Assembly (NCBI RefSeq): GCF_019733355.1
Contig: NZ_JAIHLQ010000004.1
Location: 211,596-275,595, forward strand
Reading direction: 5' to 3'
DNA from: Pseudomonas baetica
GTDB taxonomy: Bacteria > Pseudomonadota > Gammaproteobacteria > Pseudomonadales > Pseudomonadaceae
DNA: 64,000 nt
The notes under the pieces were generated by a model. It was not told the DNA's origin, searched no databases, and saw nothing but the letters and a program-made list of their open reading frames with translations. Of this stretch, positions 1 to 9,593 are shown one piece after another (position 1 is the stretch's first letter; each line of letters opens with the position of its first letter). The translations under genes and the position numbers were made by a program.

Positions 1-157
1 ACCGCAACAGGGTGGTCTTGCCACACCCGGAAGGCCCCATGATGCCGGTGACCTTGCCGCGCGGGATGCGGATATCGACGTTATTGAAAATGCTGCGCGC
101 ACCGCGCTTGAAGGAGACTCCCTTCAGCTCGACCGCGTAGGCGTTATCGGCACTCAT
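1..157 (-). CDS. mlaF: MlaF phospholipid-transport ABC ATPase, N-terminal part
   Basis: The first 52 codons of an ABC-transporter ATPase read leftward off the window edge. They begin MSADNAYAVELKGVSFKRGA and contain a Walker A motif, GPSGCGKTT, near residues 42-50. MlaF (Ttg2A) energises the MlaFEDB inner-membrane complex, which moves phospholipids between the membranes and maintains outer-membrane lipid asymmetry. In Pseudomonas the mla genes sit next to and divergent from kdsD-kdsC-lpt, as here, which supports this over other ABC ATPases. Only the N-terminus is visible, so the signature and Walker B motifs cannot be checked. Confidence 0.8.
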   Translation of the reverse strand, partial: MSADNAYAVELKGVSFKRGARSIFNNVDIRIPRGKVTGIMGPSGCGKTTLLR

Positions 158-433
158 CTAAACTCCTTGCGATGCAGCCTCTCACTCGGACGCCTGGCTC
201 TCTTTAAAAAGCACTTACATCCCGGGCAGGCCGAACTGGCGGCGAACTATATCACTGCAAAGGCCAAGCGCCCAAGGCCTGTGCCGGGCTGTGTTCAGCG
301 ATAAAGGGGGGACTGGAGGCCGTTTTGCCGGGTTTTGGTAACGAGGAATGATAAAGCACGACGAACTTGCGTGAGGCTTTGCAACATAACCGCTATAATC
401 GCCGCCTTTTCATCGGGCTATACGATTTCTGAC
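158..433. promoter_or_regulatory. Divergent mlaF / kdsD intergenic promoter region
   Basis: This 276-base spacer separates the divergent mlaF and kdsD genes. A perfect sigma-70 -10 hexamer, TATAAT, lies at 394-399 on the plus strand, about 35 bases before the kdsD start. No convincing -35 was found at 16-18 bases from it; TTGCGT at 367-372 is too far away. No other structure was seen. Confidence 0.5.
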
Positions 434-1408
434 ATGAGCCAATCCAGCGACCTGATTCAATCGGCACAACGCACCATCCGCCTCGAAATGGAAGCCGTAG
501 AAGGCTTGTTGCCCCATATCGACGCCGATTTCGTACGCGCCTGCGAGATGATTCTGGCCAGCAAAGGCCGTGTGGTGGTGGTCGGCATGGGCAAGTCCGG
601 GCACGTCGGCAACAAGATTGCTGCGACCCTGGCCAGCACCGGCACCCCCGCTTTTTTCGTACACCCGGCCGAAGCCAGCCACGGCGACATGGGCATGATC
701 ACTCGCGATGACGTGATCCTGGCCCTCTCGAACTCCGGCTCGACCAACGAAATTGTCACCCTGCTGCCCTTGATCAAGCGTCTGGGCATCCAGTTGATCA
801 GCGTGACCGGCAATCCGGCTTCGCCGCTGGCCAAAGCCGCCGAAGTCAACCTCAACGTTCACGTCGAGCACGAAGCCTGCCCGCTGAACCTGGCGCCGAC
901 CTCCTCGACCACCGCGGCACTGGTCATGGGTGACGCCCTGGCCGTTGCATTGCTGGAAGCGCGCGGCTTTACCGCTGAAGATTTTGCTTTCTCTCACCCG
1001 GGCGGTGCGCTGGGTCGTCGTCTGCTGCTGAAAGTGGAAAACGTCATGCACAGCGGGCAAGAGCTGCCGAAAGTGCAACGCGGCACTCTGCTCAAGGACG
1101 CTCTGATGGAAATGACCCGCAAGGGTCTGGGCATGACCGTGATTCTTGAAGCCGACGGCAAGCTCGCCGGGATCTTCACCGATGGCGATTTGCGCCGCAC
1201 GCTGGATCGCAGCATCGACATCCGCAGCGCGACCATCGACCAGGTGATGACGGCCCACGGCAAGACCGCCCGGCCCGAAATGCTCGCCGCCGAAGCCCTG
1301 AAAATCATGGAAGACCACCGAATCAACGCGCTGGTAGTTGTCGATGAGGAAGATCGCCCGGTCGGCGCCTTCAACCTCTCCGACCTGCTGCGCGCAGGAG
1401 TGATGTAA
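434..1408 (+). CDS. kdsD: Arabinose-5-phosphate isomerase KdsD
   Basis: This 324-residue enzyme interconverts ribulose 5-phosphate and arabinose 5-phosphate, the first committed step to Kdo for the LPS inner core. An N-terminal SIS sugar-isomerase domain (about residues 35-170, with GMGKSGHVGNKIAATLASTG and a following SHGDMGM stretch) precedes a tandem CBS pair (about 205-324). The start at MSQSSDLIQSAQ gives the usual family length; the open frame extends 33 codons further upstream without family-like sequence. The stop overlaps the kdsC start by one base (TAATG), so the two consecutive pathway genes are probably translationally coupled. Confidence 0.96.
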   Translation: MSQSSDLIQSAQRTIRLEMEAVEGLLPHIDADFVRACEMILASKGRVVVVGMGKSGHVGNKIAATLASTGTPAFFVHPAEASHGDMGMITRDDVILALSNSGSTNEIVTLLPLIKRLGIQLISVTGNPASPLAKAAEVNLNVHVEHEACPLNLAPTSSTTAALVMGDALAVALLEARGFTAEDFAFSHPGGALGRRLLLKVENVMHSGQELPKVQRGTLLKDALMEMTRKGLGMTVILEADGKLAGIFTDGDLRRTLDRSIDIRSATIDQVMTAHGKTARPEMLAAEALKIMEDHRINALVVVDEEDRPVGAFNLSDLLRAGVM

Positions 1409-1932
1409 TGAGCACCGATCTGCTGCAACGCGCAAAAGCGATCAAACTGGCGGTTTTCGACGTCGACGGCGTCCTTACCGACGGACGCCTGTACTTCCTT
1501 GAAGACGGCAGCGAGTTCAAGACGTTCAACACCCTCGACGGTCAAGGCATCAAAATGCTGATGAACGCTGGCGTGCAGACCGCCATCATCAGCGGCCGTA
1601 AAACGCCCGTGGTCGAGCGCCGAGCGAAAAACCTCGGCATCGCGCACCTGTTTCAGGGCCGCGAAGACAAATTGGTGGTTCTGGACGGTCTACTTGAGCA
1701 ACTGGGCCTAAGCTATGAACAGGTCGCCTACCTCGGTGACGACCTGCCCGACCTGCCGGTGATCCGCCGCGTAGGCTTGGGCATGGCCGTGGCCAACGCC
1801 GCTGATTTCGTCCGCGAACACGCCCATGGCGTGACCCGGGCCCGCGGCGGCGAAGGTGCCGCCCGTGAATTCTGCGAATTGATCCTGCGCGCCCAGGGCC
1901 GCCTTGATGCGGCCAACGCCGCGTACCTGTGA
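1408..1932 (+). CDS. kdsC: 3-deoxy-D-manno-octulosonate 8-phosphate phosphatase KdsC
   Basis: This 174-residue HAD-superfamily phosphatase releases Kdo from Kdo-8-phosphate in the cytoplasm. It has the HAD nucleophile motif FDVDGVLTDG (Asp18 and Asp20) and the downstream acidic GDDLPDLPV loop that binds magnesium. It lacks a large cap domain, as expected for the tetrameric KdsC type. It starts on the last base of the kdsD stop and ends overlapping an in-frame GTG of the lptC reading frame, which makes a tightly packed Kdo and LPS-export operon. Confidence 0.96.
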   Translation: MSTDLLQRAKAIKLAVFDVDGVLTDGRLYFLEDGSEFKTFNTLDGQGIKMLMNAGVQTAIISGRKTPVVERRAKNLGIAHLFQGREDKLVVLDGLLEQLGLSYEQVAYLGDDLPDLPVIRRVGLGMAVANAADFVREHAHGVTRARGGEGAAREFCELILRAQGRLDAANAAYL

Positions 1933-1940
1933 GCCAAAAA

Positions 1941-2513
1941 ATGTTCAGCAAAAAATTTCGTAACTTCCTGCTCTTCGCCTGTATAGCCGCGATATTCGCG
2001 GCGGTCGGCTACTGGAACATCAGCCCGGAACGCTTTCTCGACAAACCTCCAACCTCGTCGGTAGACGCCCCTATCGACTGGTATGCGACCAACACGCATA
2101 CCTTGCAATACCTTCCGGACGGCAAAGTGCAGTATGAAATGACGTCCGACAAGGCCGAACACGTCAAGGCGACCGACATCACACTGGTGACCAAGCCCGA
2201 CCTGAGCATGTACCGCGGGACAGCGTTCCCATGGCACGTGACCAGTGAGCGCGGCGAAGTGAACTCGGGCGGCACCGAAGTCGAGTTGATCGACTCGGTA
2301 CGCGTCAAGCGCACCGATGAAAAGAACCGCGACACCCTGATCACGTCGACTCGCATGACGGTGTTCCCGCAGCAGCAATATGCGCAGACCGCGCAACCCG
2401 TTAGAATCGACGGCGCTGGGGGTGTATCGACTGGCGTGGGAATGAAAGCGTATCTGAAGGAAAGCAGGATACACCTGCTATCGAACGTAAGAGGACAGTA
2501 TGAGGCTCGTTAA
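1941..2513 (+). CDS. lptC: LPS export protein LptC
   Basis: A 190-residue bitopic inner-membrane protein that receives LPS from LptB2FG and passes it to LptA. One N-terminal transmembrane segment (about residues 8-22, NFLLFACIAAIFAAVGYW) is followed by a periplasmic beta-jellyroll with repeated MTSDKAEHVKATDITLVTKP-like strands. I chose ATG 1941 (MFSKKFRN) because it matches the usual family N-terminus. An in-frame GTG at 1929 overlaps the kdsC stop (GTGA) and would add four residues; neither start has a strong ribosome-binding site. The 3' end overlaps lptA by 14 bases. Confidence 0.92.
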   Translation: MFSKKFRNFLLFACIAAIFAAVGYWNISPERFLDKPPTSSVDAPIDWYATNTHTLQYLPDGKVQYEMTSDKAEHVKATDITLVTKPDLSMYRGTAFPWHVTSERGEVNSGGTEVELIDSVRVKRTDEKNRDTLITSTRMTVFPQQQYAQTAQPVRIDGAGGVSTGVGMKAYLKESRIHLLSNVRGQYEAR

Positions 2514-3045
2514 AACCCTCCCTATTTTGCTCAGTCTGGGCGCAGCACTGGGAAGCGTGAGCGCCTGGGCTCTGCCGAACGATCAAGAGCAGCCGATCCG
2601 CATTCAGGCCGACGATGCCCAACTGGACGACAAGAATGGCGTTGCCACCTATAAAGGCGACGTGATCATCACTCAGGGCTCGATGAAGGTTACCGGCAAC
2701 ACCGTGACCATCACTCGCACTCCGGCCGGTGACATCGACGTGGTGACCTCGGTGGGCAACCTTGCCTACTTCGAGCAACTGCAAACCGCCGGCGACAAGA
2801 AACCCGTTCAAGGCTGGGGCGTAACGATCCAGTACCATGCAGCGCAGAACCGCGTCGTGCTGATCGACAAGGCCAAGGTTGTCGACAAGGACGACAACAT
2901 CACCCAAGGCGAGAAAATCGTCTACGACACGGTGAAGAAACTGGCCAGTGCCGGTCGCGCTACCGGCAGCAAGGTCACCGAGTCGCGTCCACGCATCGAC
3001 ATGGTGATCCAGCCGAAGAAGAAAACCGACGAGAAAACCCAGTAA
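2500..3045 (+). CDS. lptA: LPS transport periplasmic bridge protein LptA
   Basis: A 181-residue periplasmic protein of the LptA/OstA family. Its oligomers bridge LptC to the outer-membrane LptDE. A cleavable signal peptide is visible ([24 protein letters not shown]). The mature part has the family pattern [23 protein letters not shown] and repeated beta strands. It overlaps lptC and lptB (TAATGG at 3043-3048), consistent with coupled synthesis of the Lpt bridge. The C-terminus is rich in lysine ([10 protein letters not shown]). Confidence 0.95.
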   Translation: MRLVKTLPILLSLGAALGSVSAWALPNDQEQPIRIQADDAQLDDKNGVATYKGDVIITQGSMKVTGNTVTITRTPAGDIDVVTSVGNLAYFEQLQTAGDKKPVQGWGVTIQYHAAQNRVVLIDKAKVVDKDDNITQGEKIVYDTVKKLASAGRATGSKVTESRPRIDMVIQPKKKTDEKTQ

Positions 3046-3770
3046 TGGCAACTCTGAAAGCTCAGCACCTGGCCAAGGCCTATAAAAGCCGCCAGGTCGT
3101 GCGTGACGTCAGCCTGTCGATCGACAGCGGCCAGATTGTTGGCCTGCTCGGCCCGAACGGTGCCGGCAAGACCACATGCTTCTACATGATTGTCGGCCTG
3201 GTACAGGCCGATCAGGGCCGCGTGCTGATCGACGATCTGGACGTCAGCCACCAGCCAATGCACGGTCGCGCAAAGGCTGGTATCGGCTATCTACCGCAAG
3301 AGGCCTCGATCTTCCGCAAGCTGTCGGTGGCCGACAACATCATGGCCATCCTCGAGACCCGTCAGGAGCTCGACAAGGCCGGTCGTCGCAAGGAGCTGGA
3401 AAGCCTGCTGCAGGAATTTCACATCAGCCACATCCGCGACAACCTGGGCATGAGCCTGTCCGGTGGTGAACGCCGCCGAGTGGAAATCGCGCGCGCCCTG
3501 GCAACCGCACCGAAATTCATCCTGCTCGACGAACCGTTCGCCGGTGTCGACCCGATCTCGGTCGGCGACATCAAGCAGATCATCCACCACCTCAAGGCCA
3601 AGGGCATCGGTGTACTGATCACCGACCACAACGTGCGTGAGACGCTGGATATCTGTGAAACCGCTTACATCGTCAACGACGGCCAGTTGATTGCCGAAGG
3701 CGACGCAGAAACCATCCTGGCCAACGATCTGGTCAAGGAAGTGTATCTGGGTCACGAGTTCCGCCTGTAA
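3045..3770 (+). CDS. lptB: LPS export ABC transporter ATPase LptB
   Basis: A 241-residue cytoplasmic ABC ATPase that powers LPS extraction with LptF and LptG. It has Walker [10 protein letters not shown] (residues 36-44), the signature [15 protein letters not shown], Walker [14 protein letters not shown] and a switch histidine in ITDHNVRE. Length and motifs match LptB. The partners lptF and lptG are not in this window; in Pseudomonas they lie elsewhere. A hairpin follows the stop. Confidence 0.97.
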   Translation: MATLKAQHLAKAYKSRQVVRDVSLSIDSGQIVGLLGPNGAGKTTCFYMIVGLVQADQGRVLIDDLDVSHQPMHGRAKAGIGYLPQEASIFRKLSVADNIMAILETRQELDKAGRRKELESLLQEFHISHIRDNLGMSLSGGERRRVEIARALATAPKFILLDEPFAGVDPISVGDIKQIIHHLKAKGIGVLITDHNVRETLDICETAYIVNDGQLIAEGDAETILANDLVKEVYLGHEFRL

Positions 3771-3775
3771 ACGCG

Positions 3776-3805
3776 ACAGCGCCCGGAGAGACGCGCGGGC
3801 GCTGT
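3776..3805 (+). terminator. Hairpin after lptB
   Basis: A perfect 9-base stem, ACAGCGCCC/GGGCGCTGT, with a 12-base loop follows the lptB stop directly. There is no T-tract, so it may be an attenuator or mRNA-stabilising hairpin between lptB and rpoN rather than a full intrinsic terminator. Confidence 0.5.
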
Positions 3806-3875
3806 ATCGATTCAAGCAGGATTTAATACGCTTTAATTGTTACAACGCTCTAGGCAAACACTTCAGTTTCAGGCA

Positions 3876-3881
3876 TATAAT
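3876..3881 (+). promoter_or_regulatory. Candidate -10 element of an rpoN promoter
   Basis: TATAAT within AGGCATATAATTTGC lies 78 bases before the rpoN start and downstream of the lptB hairpin, so rpoN may have its own sigma-70 promoter as well as read-through. A -35 at the correct distance is weak. Confidence 0.4.
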
Positions 3882-3958
3882 TTGCTTAAGTTTGGCGCTT
3901 CGGCGCTCTGTAGTGGATGGCGCATGTGCGCCGGCGAATAAGGTGTTAAGCCCCTGCC

Positions 3959-5452
3959 ATGAAACCATCGCTAGTCTTGAGAATGGGCCAGCAGCTGACG
4001 ATGACACCTCAGCTGCAACAGGCCATCCGTCTGCTCCAATTGTCGACCCTGGATCTGCAACAGGAAATCCAGGAGGCCCTGGAATCCAATCCGATGCTCG
4101 AGCGCCAGGAAGAAGGCGACGACTTCGACAACTCAGACCCTCTGGCCGACAACGCCGAGCAGAAGCCCAACACCGAAATTCAGGAACCGTCCTATCAGGA
4201 AACCGCTCCGACGGTGGACAATCTGGAAGATGGCGAATGGAGCGAGCGTATCCCCAACGAGCTTCCGGTCGACACGGCCTGGGAGGACGTCTATCAGACC
4301 AGCGCCAGCAGCCTGCCCAGCAGCGATGACGACGAATGGGACTTCACCACCCGCACCTCCGCTGGTGAAAGTCTGCAAAGCCACCTGCTGTGGCAGCTCA
4401 ATCTCGCCCCGATGTCAGACACCGACCGACTGATCGCCGTCACCCTGGTCGACTGCATAAACAACCAGGGCTACCTGGACGAAACCCTCGAAGAAATCCT
4501 CGAAGCGTTCGACCCGGAACTGGACATCGAGCTGGACGAAATCGAAGCCGTTCTGCACCGCATTCAGCAGTTTGAACCCGCTGGCATCGGCGCCCGCAAC
4601 CTCGGCGAATGCCTGTTGCTGCAACTGCGCCAGTTGTCGGCGAAGACACCATGGCTGACTGAAGCGAAACGTCTGGTCACCGACTACATCGACTTGCTCG
4701 GCAGCCGCGATTACAACCAGTTGATGCGGCGCATGAAACTCAAGGAAGATGAACTGCGTCAAGTCATCGAACTGGTGCAGAGCCTCAACCCGCGTCCGGG
4801 CTCTCAGATCGAATCCAGTGAAGCCGAATACGTCGTCCCTGACGTCATTGTGCGCAAGGACAATGAACGCTGGCTGGTCGAACTGAATCAGGAATCAGTG
4901 CCCCGCCTGCGGGTCAACGCCCAGTACGCCGGCTTCGTACGCCGCGCCGACACCAGCGCCGACAACACCTTCATGCGCAACCAGTTGCAGGAAGCCCGCT
5001 GGTTCATCAAGAGCCTGCAAAGCCGCAACGAAACCTTGATGAAAGTGGCCACCCAGATCGTCGAACATCAGCGCGGCTTTCTGGAATACGGGGACGAAGC
5101 CATGAAGCCACTGGTTCTGCATGACATCGCCGAAGCGGTTGGCATGCACGAATCGACGATTTCCCGAGTGACCACACAGAAGTTCATGCATACCCCGCGC
5201 GGTATCTATGAATTGAAATACTTTTTCTCAAGCCACGTCAGCACCTCCGAAGGCGGTGAATGCTCGTCCACGGCGATCCGCGCGATCATCAAAAAACTGG
5301 TTGCTGCGGAAAATCAGAAAAAGCCGTTGAGTGACAGCAAGATCGCTGGTTTACTGGAGGCACAAGGCATTCAGGTGGCTCGCCGCACCGTCGCCAAGTA
5401 CCGCGAATCCCTTGGGATCGCGCCTTCGAGCGAACGCAAGCGGTTGATGTAA
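3959..5452 (+). CDS. rpoN: RNA polymerase sigma-54 factor RpoN
   Basis: This 497-residue alternative sigma factor directs RNA polymerase to -24/-12 promoters that need enhancer-binding ATPases. Visible features are the glutamine/leucine-rich region I ([20 protein letters not shown]), an acidic region II (about residues 50-110), the core-binding domain, the helix-turn-helix region ([15 protein letters not shown]) and the RpoN box [10 protein letters not shown] at 474-483. It lies upstream of hpf-ptsN-rapZ-ptsO, the conserved proteobacterial rpoN neighbourhood, which links nitrogen PTS control to sigma-54. The ribosome-binding site is weak. Confidence 0.97.
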   Translation: MKPSLVLRMGQQLTMTPQLQQAIRLLQLSTLDLQQEIQEALESNPMLERQEEGDDFDNSDPLADNAEQKPNTEIQEPSYQETAPTVDNLEDGEWSERIPNELPVDTAWEDVYQTSASSLPSSDDDEWDFTTRTSAGESLQSHLLWQLNLAPMSDTDRLIAVTLVDCINNQGYLDETLEEILEAFDPELDIELDEIEAVLHRIQQFEPAGIGARNLGECLLLQLRQLSAKTPWLTEAKRLVTDYIDLLGSRDYNQLMRRMKLKEDELRQVIELVQSLNPRPGSQIESSEAEYVVPDVIVRKDNERWLVELNQESVPRLRVNAQYAGFVRRADTSADNTFMRNQLQEARWFIKSLQSRNETLMKVATQIVEHQRGFLEYGDEAMKPLVLHDIAEAVGMHESTISRVTTQKFMHTPRGIYELKYFFSSHVSTSEGGECSSTAIRAIIKKLVAAENQKKPLSDSKIAGLLEAQGIQVARRTVAKYRESLGIAPSSERKRLM

Positions 5453-5525
5453 GCCACGTTACAGCGTTCCAGTGGCAGGCTATCCAGCCTGCCGCTTTAT
5501 GCACTGGCAACGAAGGAGAAGCTGT

Positions 5526-5834
5526 ATGCAAGTCAACATCAGTGGACACCAACTGGAAGTGACCGAACCTCTGCGCACCTACATCAACGAGAAACTCGAA
5601 CGATTGGAGCGCCATTTCGACAAGATCACCAACGTACAAGTCACGATGTGCGTCGAAAAGCTCAAGCAGAAAATCGAAGCCACCTTGCATATTCCCGGCA
5701 GTGAAGTGGTCGCCAACGCGGAACATACCGATATGTACGCCGCGATCGACGCCCTGACCGACAAGCTGGATAAACAACTCAAAAAGCATAAGGAAAAGAC
5801 CCAGAGCCTGCTCCAGGGCGCTACCGGTCGATAA
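5526..5834 (+). CDS. hpf: Ribosome hibernation promoting factor HPF (short form)
   Basis: A 102-residue ribosome-associated protein of the HPF/YfiA family. It binds the 30S decoding region in stationary phase and promotes 100S dimers. The start MQVNISGHQLEVTEPLR is preceded by a good AAGGAG site. The sequence has the family beta-alpha-beta-beta-beta-alpha pattern and ends in a lysine-rich helix (KLDKQLKKHKEKTQ). It lacks the C-terminal dimerisation domain of long HPF. Its position between rpoN and ptsN is conserved in gammaproteobacteria. Confidence 0.94.
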   Translation: MQVNISGHQLEVTEPLRTYINEKLERLERHFDKITNVQVTMCVEKLKQKIEATLHIPGSEVVANAEHTDMYAAIDALTDKLDKQLKKHKEKTQSLLQGATGR

Positions 5835-5845
5835 CCCCCCACTCC

Positions 5846-6310
5846 ATGATCCGACTTGAAAATATCCTGACCCCCGGCCGTTCTCTTGTGAACGTGCCGG
5901 GCGGCAGTAAAAAGAAAGCCCTCGAACAAATTGCCAACCTGATCGCTCGCGAAGTGCCGGCGCTGGAGATGCAAGATGTCTTCGAGGCCCTGATTGCCCG
6001 TGAAAAACTCGGTTCCACCGGTTTTGGCAACGGCATCGCCATTCCTCACTGTCGCCTCAAGGGTTGCGAGTCGCCAATCAGCGCCTTGATGCACCTTGAA
6101 GCGCCGATCGACTTCGACGCCATCGATGGTGCGCCGGTTGATCTGTTGTTCGTGCTACTGGTACCCGAAGCTGCCACCGATGCGCACCTGGAATTGCTGC
6201 GCCAGATTGCCAGCATGCTGGACCGCAAGGATGTGCGCGATAAATTGCGCAGTGCTTCGAGCAACGAAGCCTTGTACCAGGTCGTCGTGGACGAACAAAG
6301 CGGGCATTAA
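5846..6310 (+). CDS. ptsN: Nitrogen PTS EIIA protein PtsN
   Basis: A 154-residue EIIA-Ntr domain protein, the terminal phospho-acceptor of the nitrogen-related phosphotransferase chain (PtsP to PtsO to PtsN). It signals carbon/nitrogen and potassium status by protein contacts. The phosphorylated histidine is His68 in [11 protein letters not shown], with the usual GSTGFG loop just before. It follows hpf by 11 bases and precedes rapZ by 2, so the genes are almost certainly co-transcribed. Confidence 0.96.
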   Translation: MIRLENILTPGRSLVNVPGGSKKKALEQIANLIAREVPALEMQDVFEALIAREKLGSTGFGNGIAIPHCRLKGCESPISALMHLEAPIDFDAIDGAPVDLLFVLLVPEAATDAHLELLRQIASMLDRKDVRDKLRSASSNEALYQVVVDEQSGH

Positions 6311-6312
6311 TC

Positions 6313-7170
6313 ATGCGCTTGATCATCGTCAGTGGCCGCTCCGGCTCGGGCAAAAGCACCGCACTGAATGTCCTTGAGGACAGCGGTTACTACTGCATCG
6401 ACAACCTGCCGGCAGGCTTGTTGCCAGAACTGGCTGAACGCGCACTGATACACACTGAATTGGCACAACCGCTGGTGGCAGTGTCGATCGATGCGCGCAA
6501 CCTGCCGAGCCATCTCTCGCGCTTCCCCGAGTTGCTGGAAGAAGTCCGCAGCCGCCACATCCAGTGCGATGTGCTTTATCTGGACGCCGACGAAGAAACC
6601 CTGCTCAAGCGTTTTTCGGAAACCCGTCGGCGCCATCCACTGAGCACCGCCAACCGCTCACTGGCCGAAGCGATCAGCGATGAAACCGCTCTGCTCGGCC
6701 CAATCGCCGATCTGGCCGATCTGAAGATCAACACCACCCACCTGAACCTGTACCAGTTGCGCGACACCATCAAGTTGCGCCTGCTCAATCAGCCTGAACC
6801 CGGAACAGCATTTCTCGTTGAGTCATTCGGCTTCAAACGCGGCATGCCGGTCGACGCAGACGTGGTGTTCGACGTGCGCTGCCTGCCCAACCCGTACTGG
6901 AAGCCAGAACTGCGCGCGCAATCAGGGCTCGATGCGCCGGTGGCCGAATACCTGGCGGCGCAGCCGGAAGTCGAGGAAATGTTCCAGGACATTTACGCCT
7001 ACCTGCACAAATGGCTGCCGCGTTTCGCCGCGAGCAATCGCGCCTACGTCACCATTGCCATTGGCTGCACCGGCGGGCATCACCGCTCCGTCTACCTGAC
7101 CGAACGCCTGGGTCAGGCCCTGCACAAAACCCTGAAGAACGTCCAGGTTCGCCACCGCGACCTCACTTAA
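6313..7170 (+). CDS. rapZ: RNase adapter / nucleotide-binding protein RapZ
   Basis: A 285-residue P-loop protein of the RapZ (YvcJ) family. The Walker A motif GRSGSGKST occupies residues 8-16. The C-terminal domain carries the conserved [14 protein letters not shown] segment that binds phosphorylated metabolites and RNA in E. coli RapZ, where it delivers the GlmZ sRNA to RNase E. Pseudomonas is not known to use GlmY/GlmZ, so the RNA partner here is uncertain. The gene lies between ptsN and ptsO, as in other proteobacteria. Confidence 0.95.
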   Translation: MRLIIVSGRSGSGKSTALNVLEDSGYYCIDNLPAGLLPELAERALIHTELAQPLVAVSIDARNLPSHLSRFPELLEEVRSRHIQCDVLYLDADEETLLKRFSETRRRHPLSTANRSLAEAISDETALLGPIADLADLKINTTHLNLYQLRDTIKLRLLNQPEPGTAFLVESFGFKRGMPVDADVVFDVRCLPNPYWKPELRAQSGLDAPVAEYLAAQPEVEEMFQDIYAYLHKWLPRFAASNRAYVTIAIGCTGGHHRSVYLTERLGQALHKTLKNVQVRHRDLT

Positions 7171-7185
7171 AGGATTCACACCGCG

Positions 7186-7461
7186 ATGCCTGCTCTGGAA
7201 ATCGAAATCATCAACAAACTGGGCTTGCACGCCCGGGCGTCGGCCAAGTTCGTCGGGATTGCAGGCCAGTATCCGGATTGCACGATCAGAGTAGGCCGCA
7301 CGCCAGAAACGGTGGTGGATGGTAAAAGCATCATGGCGATGATGATGCTGGCTGCCGGCAAGGGCACAAAAATCTATTTGAGTACTGAAGGACATCAGGA
7401 ACAAGAAGCGCTGGATGCGTTGGTGGAGTTGATCAACAACTTCTTCGACGAAGGCGGCTGA
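7186..7461 (+). CDS. ptsO: Nitrogen PTS phosphocarrier NPr (PtsO)
   Basis: A 91-residue HPr-like phosphocarrier. The phosphorylation site is His15 in NKLGLHARASAKF, and the conserved VDGKSIMAMMMLAA helix follows. It passes phosphate from PtsP to PtsN rather than to sugar transporters. It is the last gene of the rpoN-hpf-ptsN-rapZ-ptsO run and is followed by a strong bidirectional terminator. Confidence 0.96.
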   Translation: MPALEIEIINKLGLHARASAKFVGIAGQYPDCTIRVGRTPETVVDGKSIMAMMMLAAGKGTKIYLSTEGHQEQEALDALVELINNFFDEGG

Positions 7462-7506
7462 TCGTCAAACAATCAAAAAATCGCAGCCTCGGCAGCTCCA
7501 GGGCAT

Positions 7507-7546
7507 AAAAAAGGCGCGCCACCCAATCGGATGGCGCGCCTTTTTT
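7507..7546 (+). terminator. Bidirectional intrinsic terminator between ptsO and pmbA
   Basis: A perfect stem, AAAAAAGGCGCGCCA with TGGCGCGCCTTTTTT, separated by a 10-base loop. It has a T-tract on both strands, so it can terminate ptsO transcripts from the left and pmbA transcripts from the right. Confidence 0.93.
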
Positions 7547-7562
7547 GTGTCGCGCGCGGGGC

Positions 7563-8909
7563 TTAGCTGCCCGCCACCGTCATCCGCTCGATCAACACGG
7601 AACCTGTGCGAATGTTGCTGCGCAGTTCCAGATCGTTACCGACCGCGACGATCTGCTTGAACATATCGCGCATGTTGCCGGCGATAGTCACTTCCTGCAC
7701 CGCGAACTGGATTTCGCCGTTCTCGACCCAGAACCCCGCCGCCCCGCGCGAATAGTCACCCGTAACCATATTCAAACCATGGCCCATCAACTCGGTGACC
7801 AACAGCCCACGCCCCATGCGTCGCAGCAGTGCGGCCTGATCCTCATCGCCATGGGTGACAAACAGGTTGTGTACGCCGCCAGCGTTGGCAGTACTCGGCA
7901 TACCGAGCTTGCGACCGGAATAGGTGCCAAGGATGTACGACACCAATTCACCTTTTTCGACAAACGGTTTGGCATAAGTCGCCAGGCCATCACCGTCATA
8001 CCAGGCGCTGCCCATGGCACGCATCAGATGCGGACGTTCGTCGATGGTCAGCCATTCCGGGAACAGCTTCTGCCCCAGCGTGCCTTCCAGGAACGACGAT
8101 TTGCGATACAGACTGCCGCCGGATACCGCCGACAAGAAACTGCCAAACAAACCGCCTGCCAGTTCTGCAGAAAACAGCACCGGCACTTCGCAAGTCGGCA
8201 CCGGACGCGCACCCAGACGGCTCGCCGCACGTTGTGCAGCGCGCTGGCCGATGCTTACCGGATCCGCCAGCAAAGTGCCCTGACGGTTCACGTCATACCA
8301 GTAATCGCGCTGCATCTGGCCGTCGGCCTCGGCGATCATCACGCAACTCAGGCTGTGTCGCGTCGACGCGTAGCCACCAATGAAACCGTGGCTGTTGCCG
8401 TAAACGCGGCAGCCTTGATGAGTGCTGAGGGTGGTGCCATCGGCGTTCTTGATCCGAGCATCAGCATCAAATGCCGCCGCCTCACAGATCAAAGCCTTCT
8501 CGATGGCCTGCTCCGGCGTGATATCCCATTCGTGGAACAGATCGAAATCCTGCTGATCCTTGGCCATCAGCGCAGCATCAGCGAGGCCAGAAGCTTCGTC
8601 CTCGGACGTGTGCTTGGCAATGGCCAGTGCGGCGGCAACGGTTTCGCGAATCGCGTCAGGCCCCGTGGCGGACGTGCTGGCAGAGCCCTTGCGCTGACCG
8701 ACGTACAGCGTGATGCCAAAGCCCTGATCGCGGTTGAACTCGACCGTTTCGACTTCGCGCTGGCGTACCGATGTCGAAAGGCCCTGCTCCAGCGACACCG
8801 CCACTTCACAGGCACTGGCGCCCTGACGCTTGGCTTCGGCGATGATCTGCTCGACTTGTTCCTGCAGTGCCGGCAATGCCTGCGGGCCGACGCTTTGAAC
8901 TGCACTCAT
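7563..8909 (-). CDS. pmbA: Metalloprotease PmbA/TldE
   Basis: A 448-residue partner of TldD in the TldD/TldE heterodimeric metalloprotease, which degrades unfolded peptides and matures peptides such as microcin B17. PmbA lacks the HExxxH zinc motif, and none is seen here. The C-terminal half has the family signatures [17 protein letters not shown] and [25 protein letters not shown] (only key segments cited). I chose the ATG at 8909 ([10 protein letters not shown]) because GGAG lies six bases upstream; ATG 8915 and GTG 8921 are alternatives. It is divergent from darP. Confidence 0.94.
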   Translation of the reverse strand: MSAVQSVGPQALPALQEQVEQIIAEAKRQGASACEVAVSLEQGLSTSVRQREVETVEFNRDQGFGITLYVGQRKGSASTSATGPDAIRETVAAALAIAKHTSEDEASGLADAALMAKDQQDFDLFHEWDITPEQAIEKALICEAAAFDADARIKNADGTTLSTHQGCRVYGNSHGFIGGYASTRHSLSCVMIAEADGQMQRDYWYDVNRQGTLLADPVSIGQRAAQRAASRLGARPVPTCEVPVLFSAELAGGLFGSFLSAVSGGSLYRKSSFLEGTLGQKLFPEWLTIDERPHLMRAMGSAWYDGDGLATYAKPFVEKGELVSYILGTYSGRKLGMPSTANAGGVHNLFVTHGDEDQAALLRRMGRGLLVTELMGHGLNMVTGDYSRGAAGFWVENGEIQFAVQEVTIAGNMRDMFKQIVAVGNDLELRSNIRTGSVLIERMTVAGS

Positions 8910-9017
8910 GCTCATCTCCACTCAAATTCTGCTTTCGGCTGGGGCCATCGAGCGACCGGGCCGGACAAGCGGCCCCCGACTGGTTATCATGGCGGCGTTT
9001 CTTTGCGGACTGCCACC

Positions 9018-9542
9018 ATGGTTGATTCTTACGACGACTCCCTCGATACGGGAGAAAAAAGCAAATCTCAGGTCAAACGCGAGCTGCATGCTCTGGTTGA
9101 CCTCGGCGAGCGCCTTACAACACTCAAGCCTGACTTGATCGCAAAACTGCCGCTGACCGACGCCATGCGCCGGGCCTTGGCCGATGCGCCCAAGCACACC
9201 GCGAATATCGCGCGTAAGCGGCATTTGCAGTTCATCGGCAAACTGATGCGCGATCAGGACACTGACGCGATTCTGACTTTGCTCGATCAACTCGATGCCT
9301 CGACTCGTCAGTACAACGAGCGTTTCCACAATCTCGAACGCTGGCGTGATCGCCTGATCGCGGGCGACGATGCCGTGCTGGAGAAATTCGTCGTCGACTA
9401 CCCGGACGCCGATCGCCAGCAACTGCGTTCCCTGATCCGTCAGGCTCAGCACGAGGTTGCGCAAAACAAACCTCCTGCTTCCAGCCGTAAAATCTTCAAA
9501 TACATCCGTGAGCTGGACGAGACTCAACGCGGTCTGCGTTGA
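9018..9542 (+). CDS. darP: 50S-associated assembly factor DarP (YjgA, DUF615)
   Basis: A 174-residue, highly charged helical protein of the YjgA/DUF615 family, which associates with late 50S ribosome precursors. It begins [26 protein letters not shown]. The middle contains the conserved [16 protein letters not shown] segment and the end [14 protein letters not shown] much longer open frame runs upstream across the antisense of pmbA, but only the part from 9018 has family sequence. It lies between the divergent pmbA and the convergent tldD. Confidence 0.92.
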   Translation: MVDSYDDSLDTGEKSKSQVKRELHALVDLGERLTTLKPDLIAKLPLTDAMRRALADAPKHTANIARKRHLQFIGKLMRDQDTDAILTLLDQLDASTRQYNERFHNLERWRDRLIAGDDAVLEKFVVDYPDADRQQLRSLIRQAQHEVAQNKPPASSRKIFKYIRELDETQRGLR

Positions 9543-9593
9543 TATTCGTCATCGGGTGGTCGCCCTGTGCGCCACCCGCAGCTTTACCCCTTC

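Noticed and set aside
7545..9542. A 665-codon plus-strand open frame covering the antisense of pmbA and all of darP
   Set aside because: Only the part from 9018 carries family sequence (DarP). The upstream part is the reverse shadow of pmbA, kept open by high-GC codon bias.
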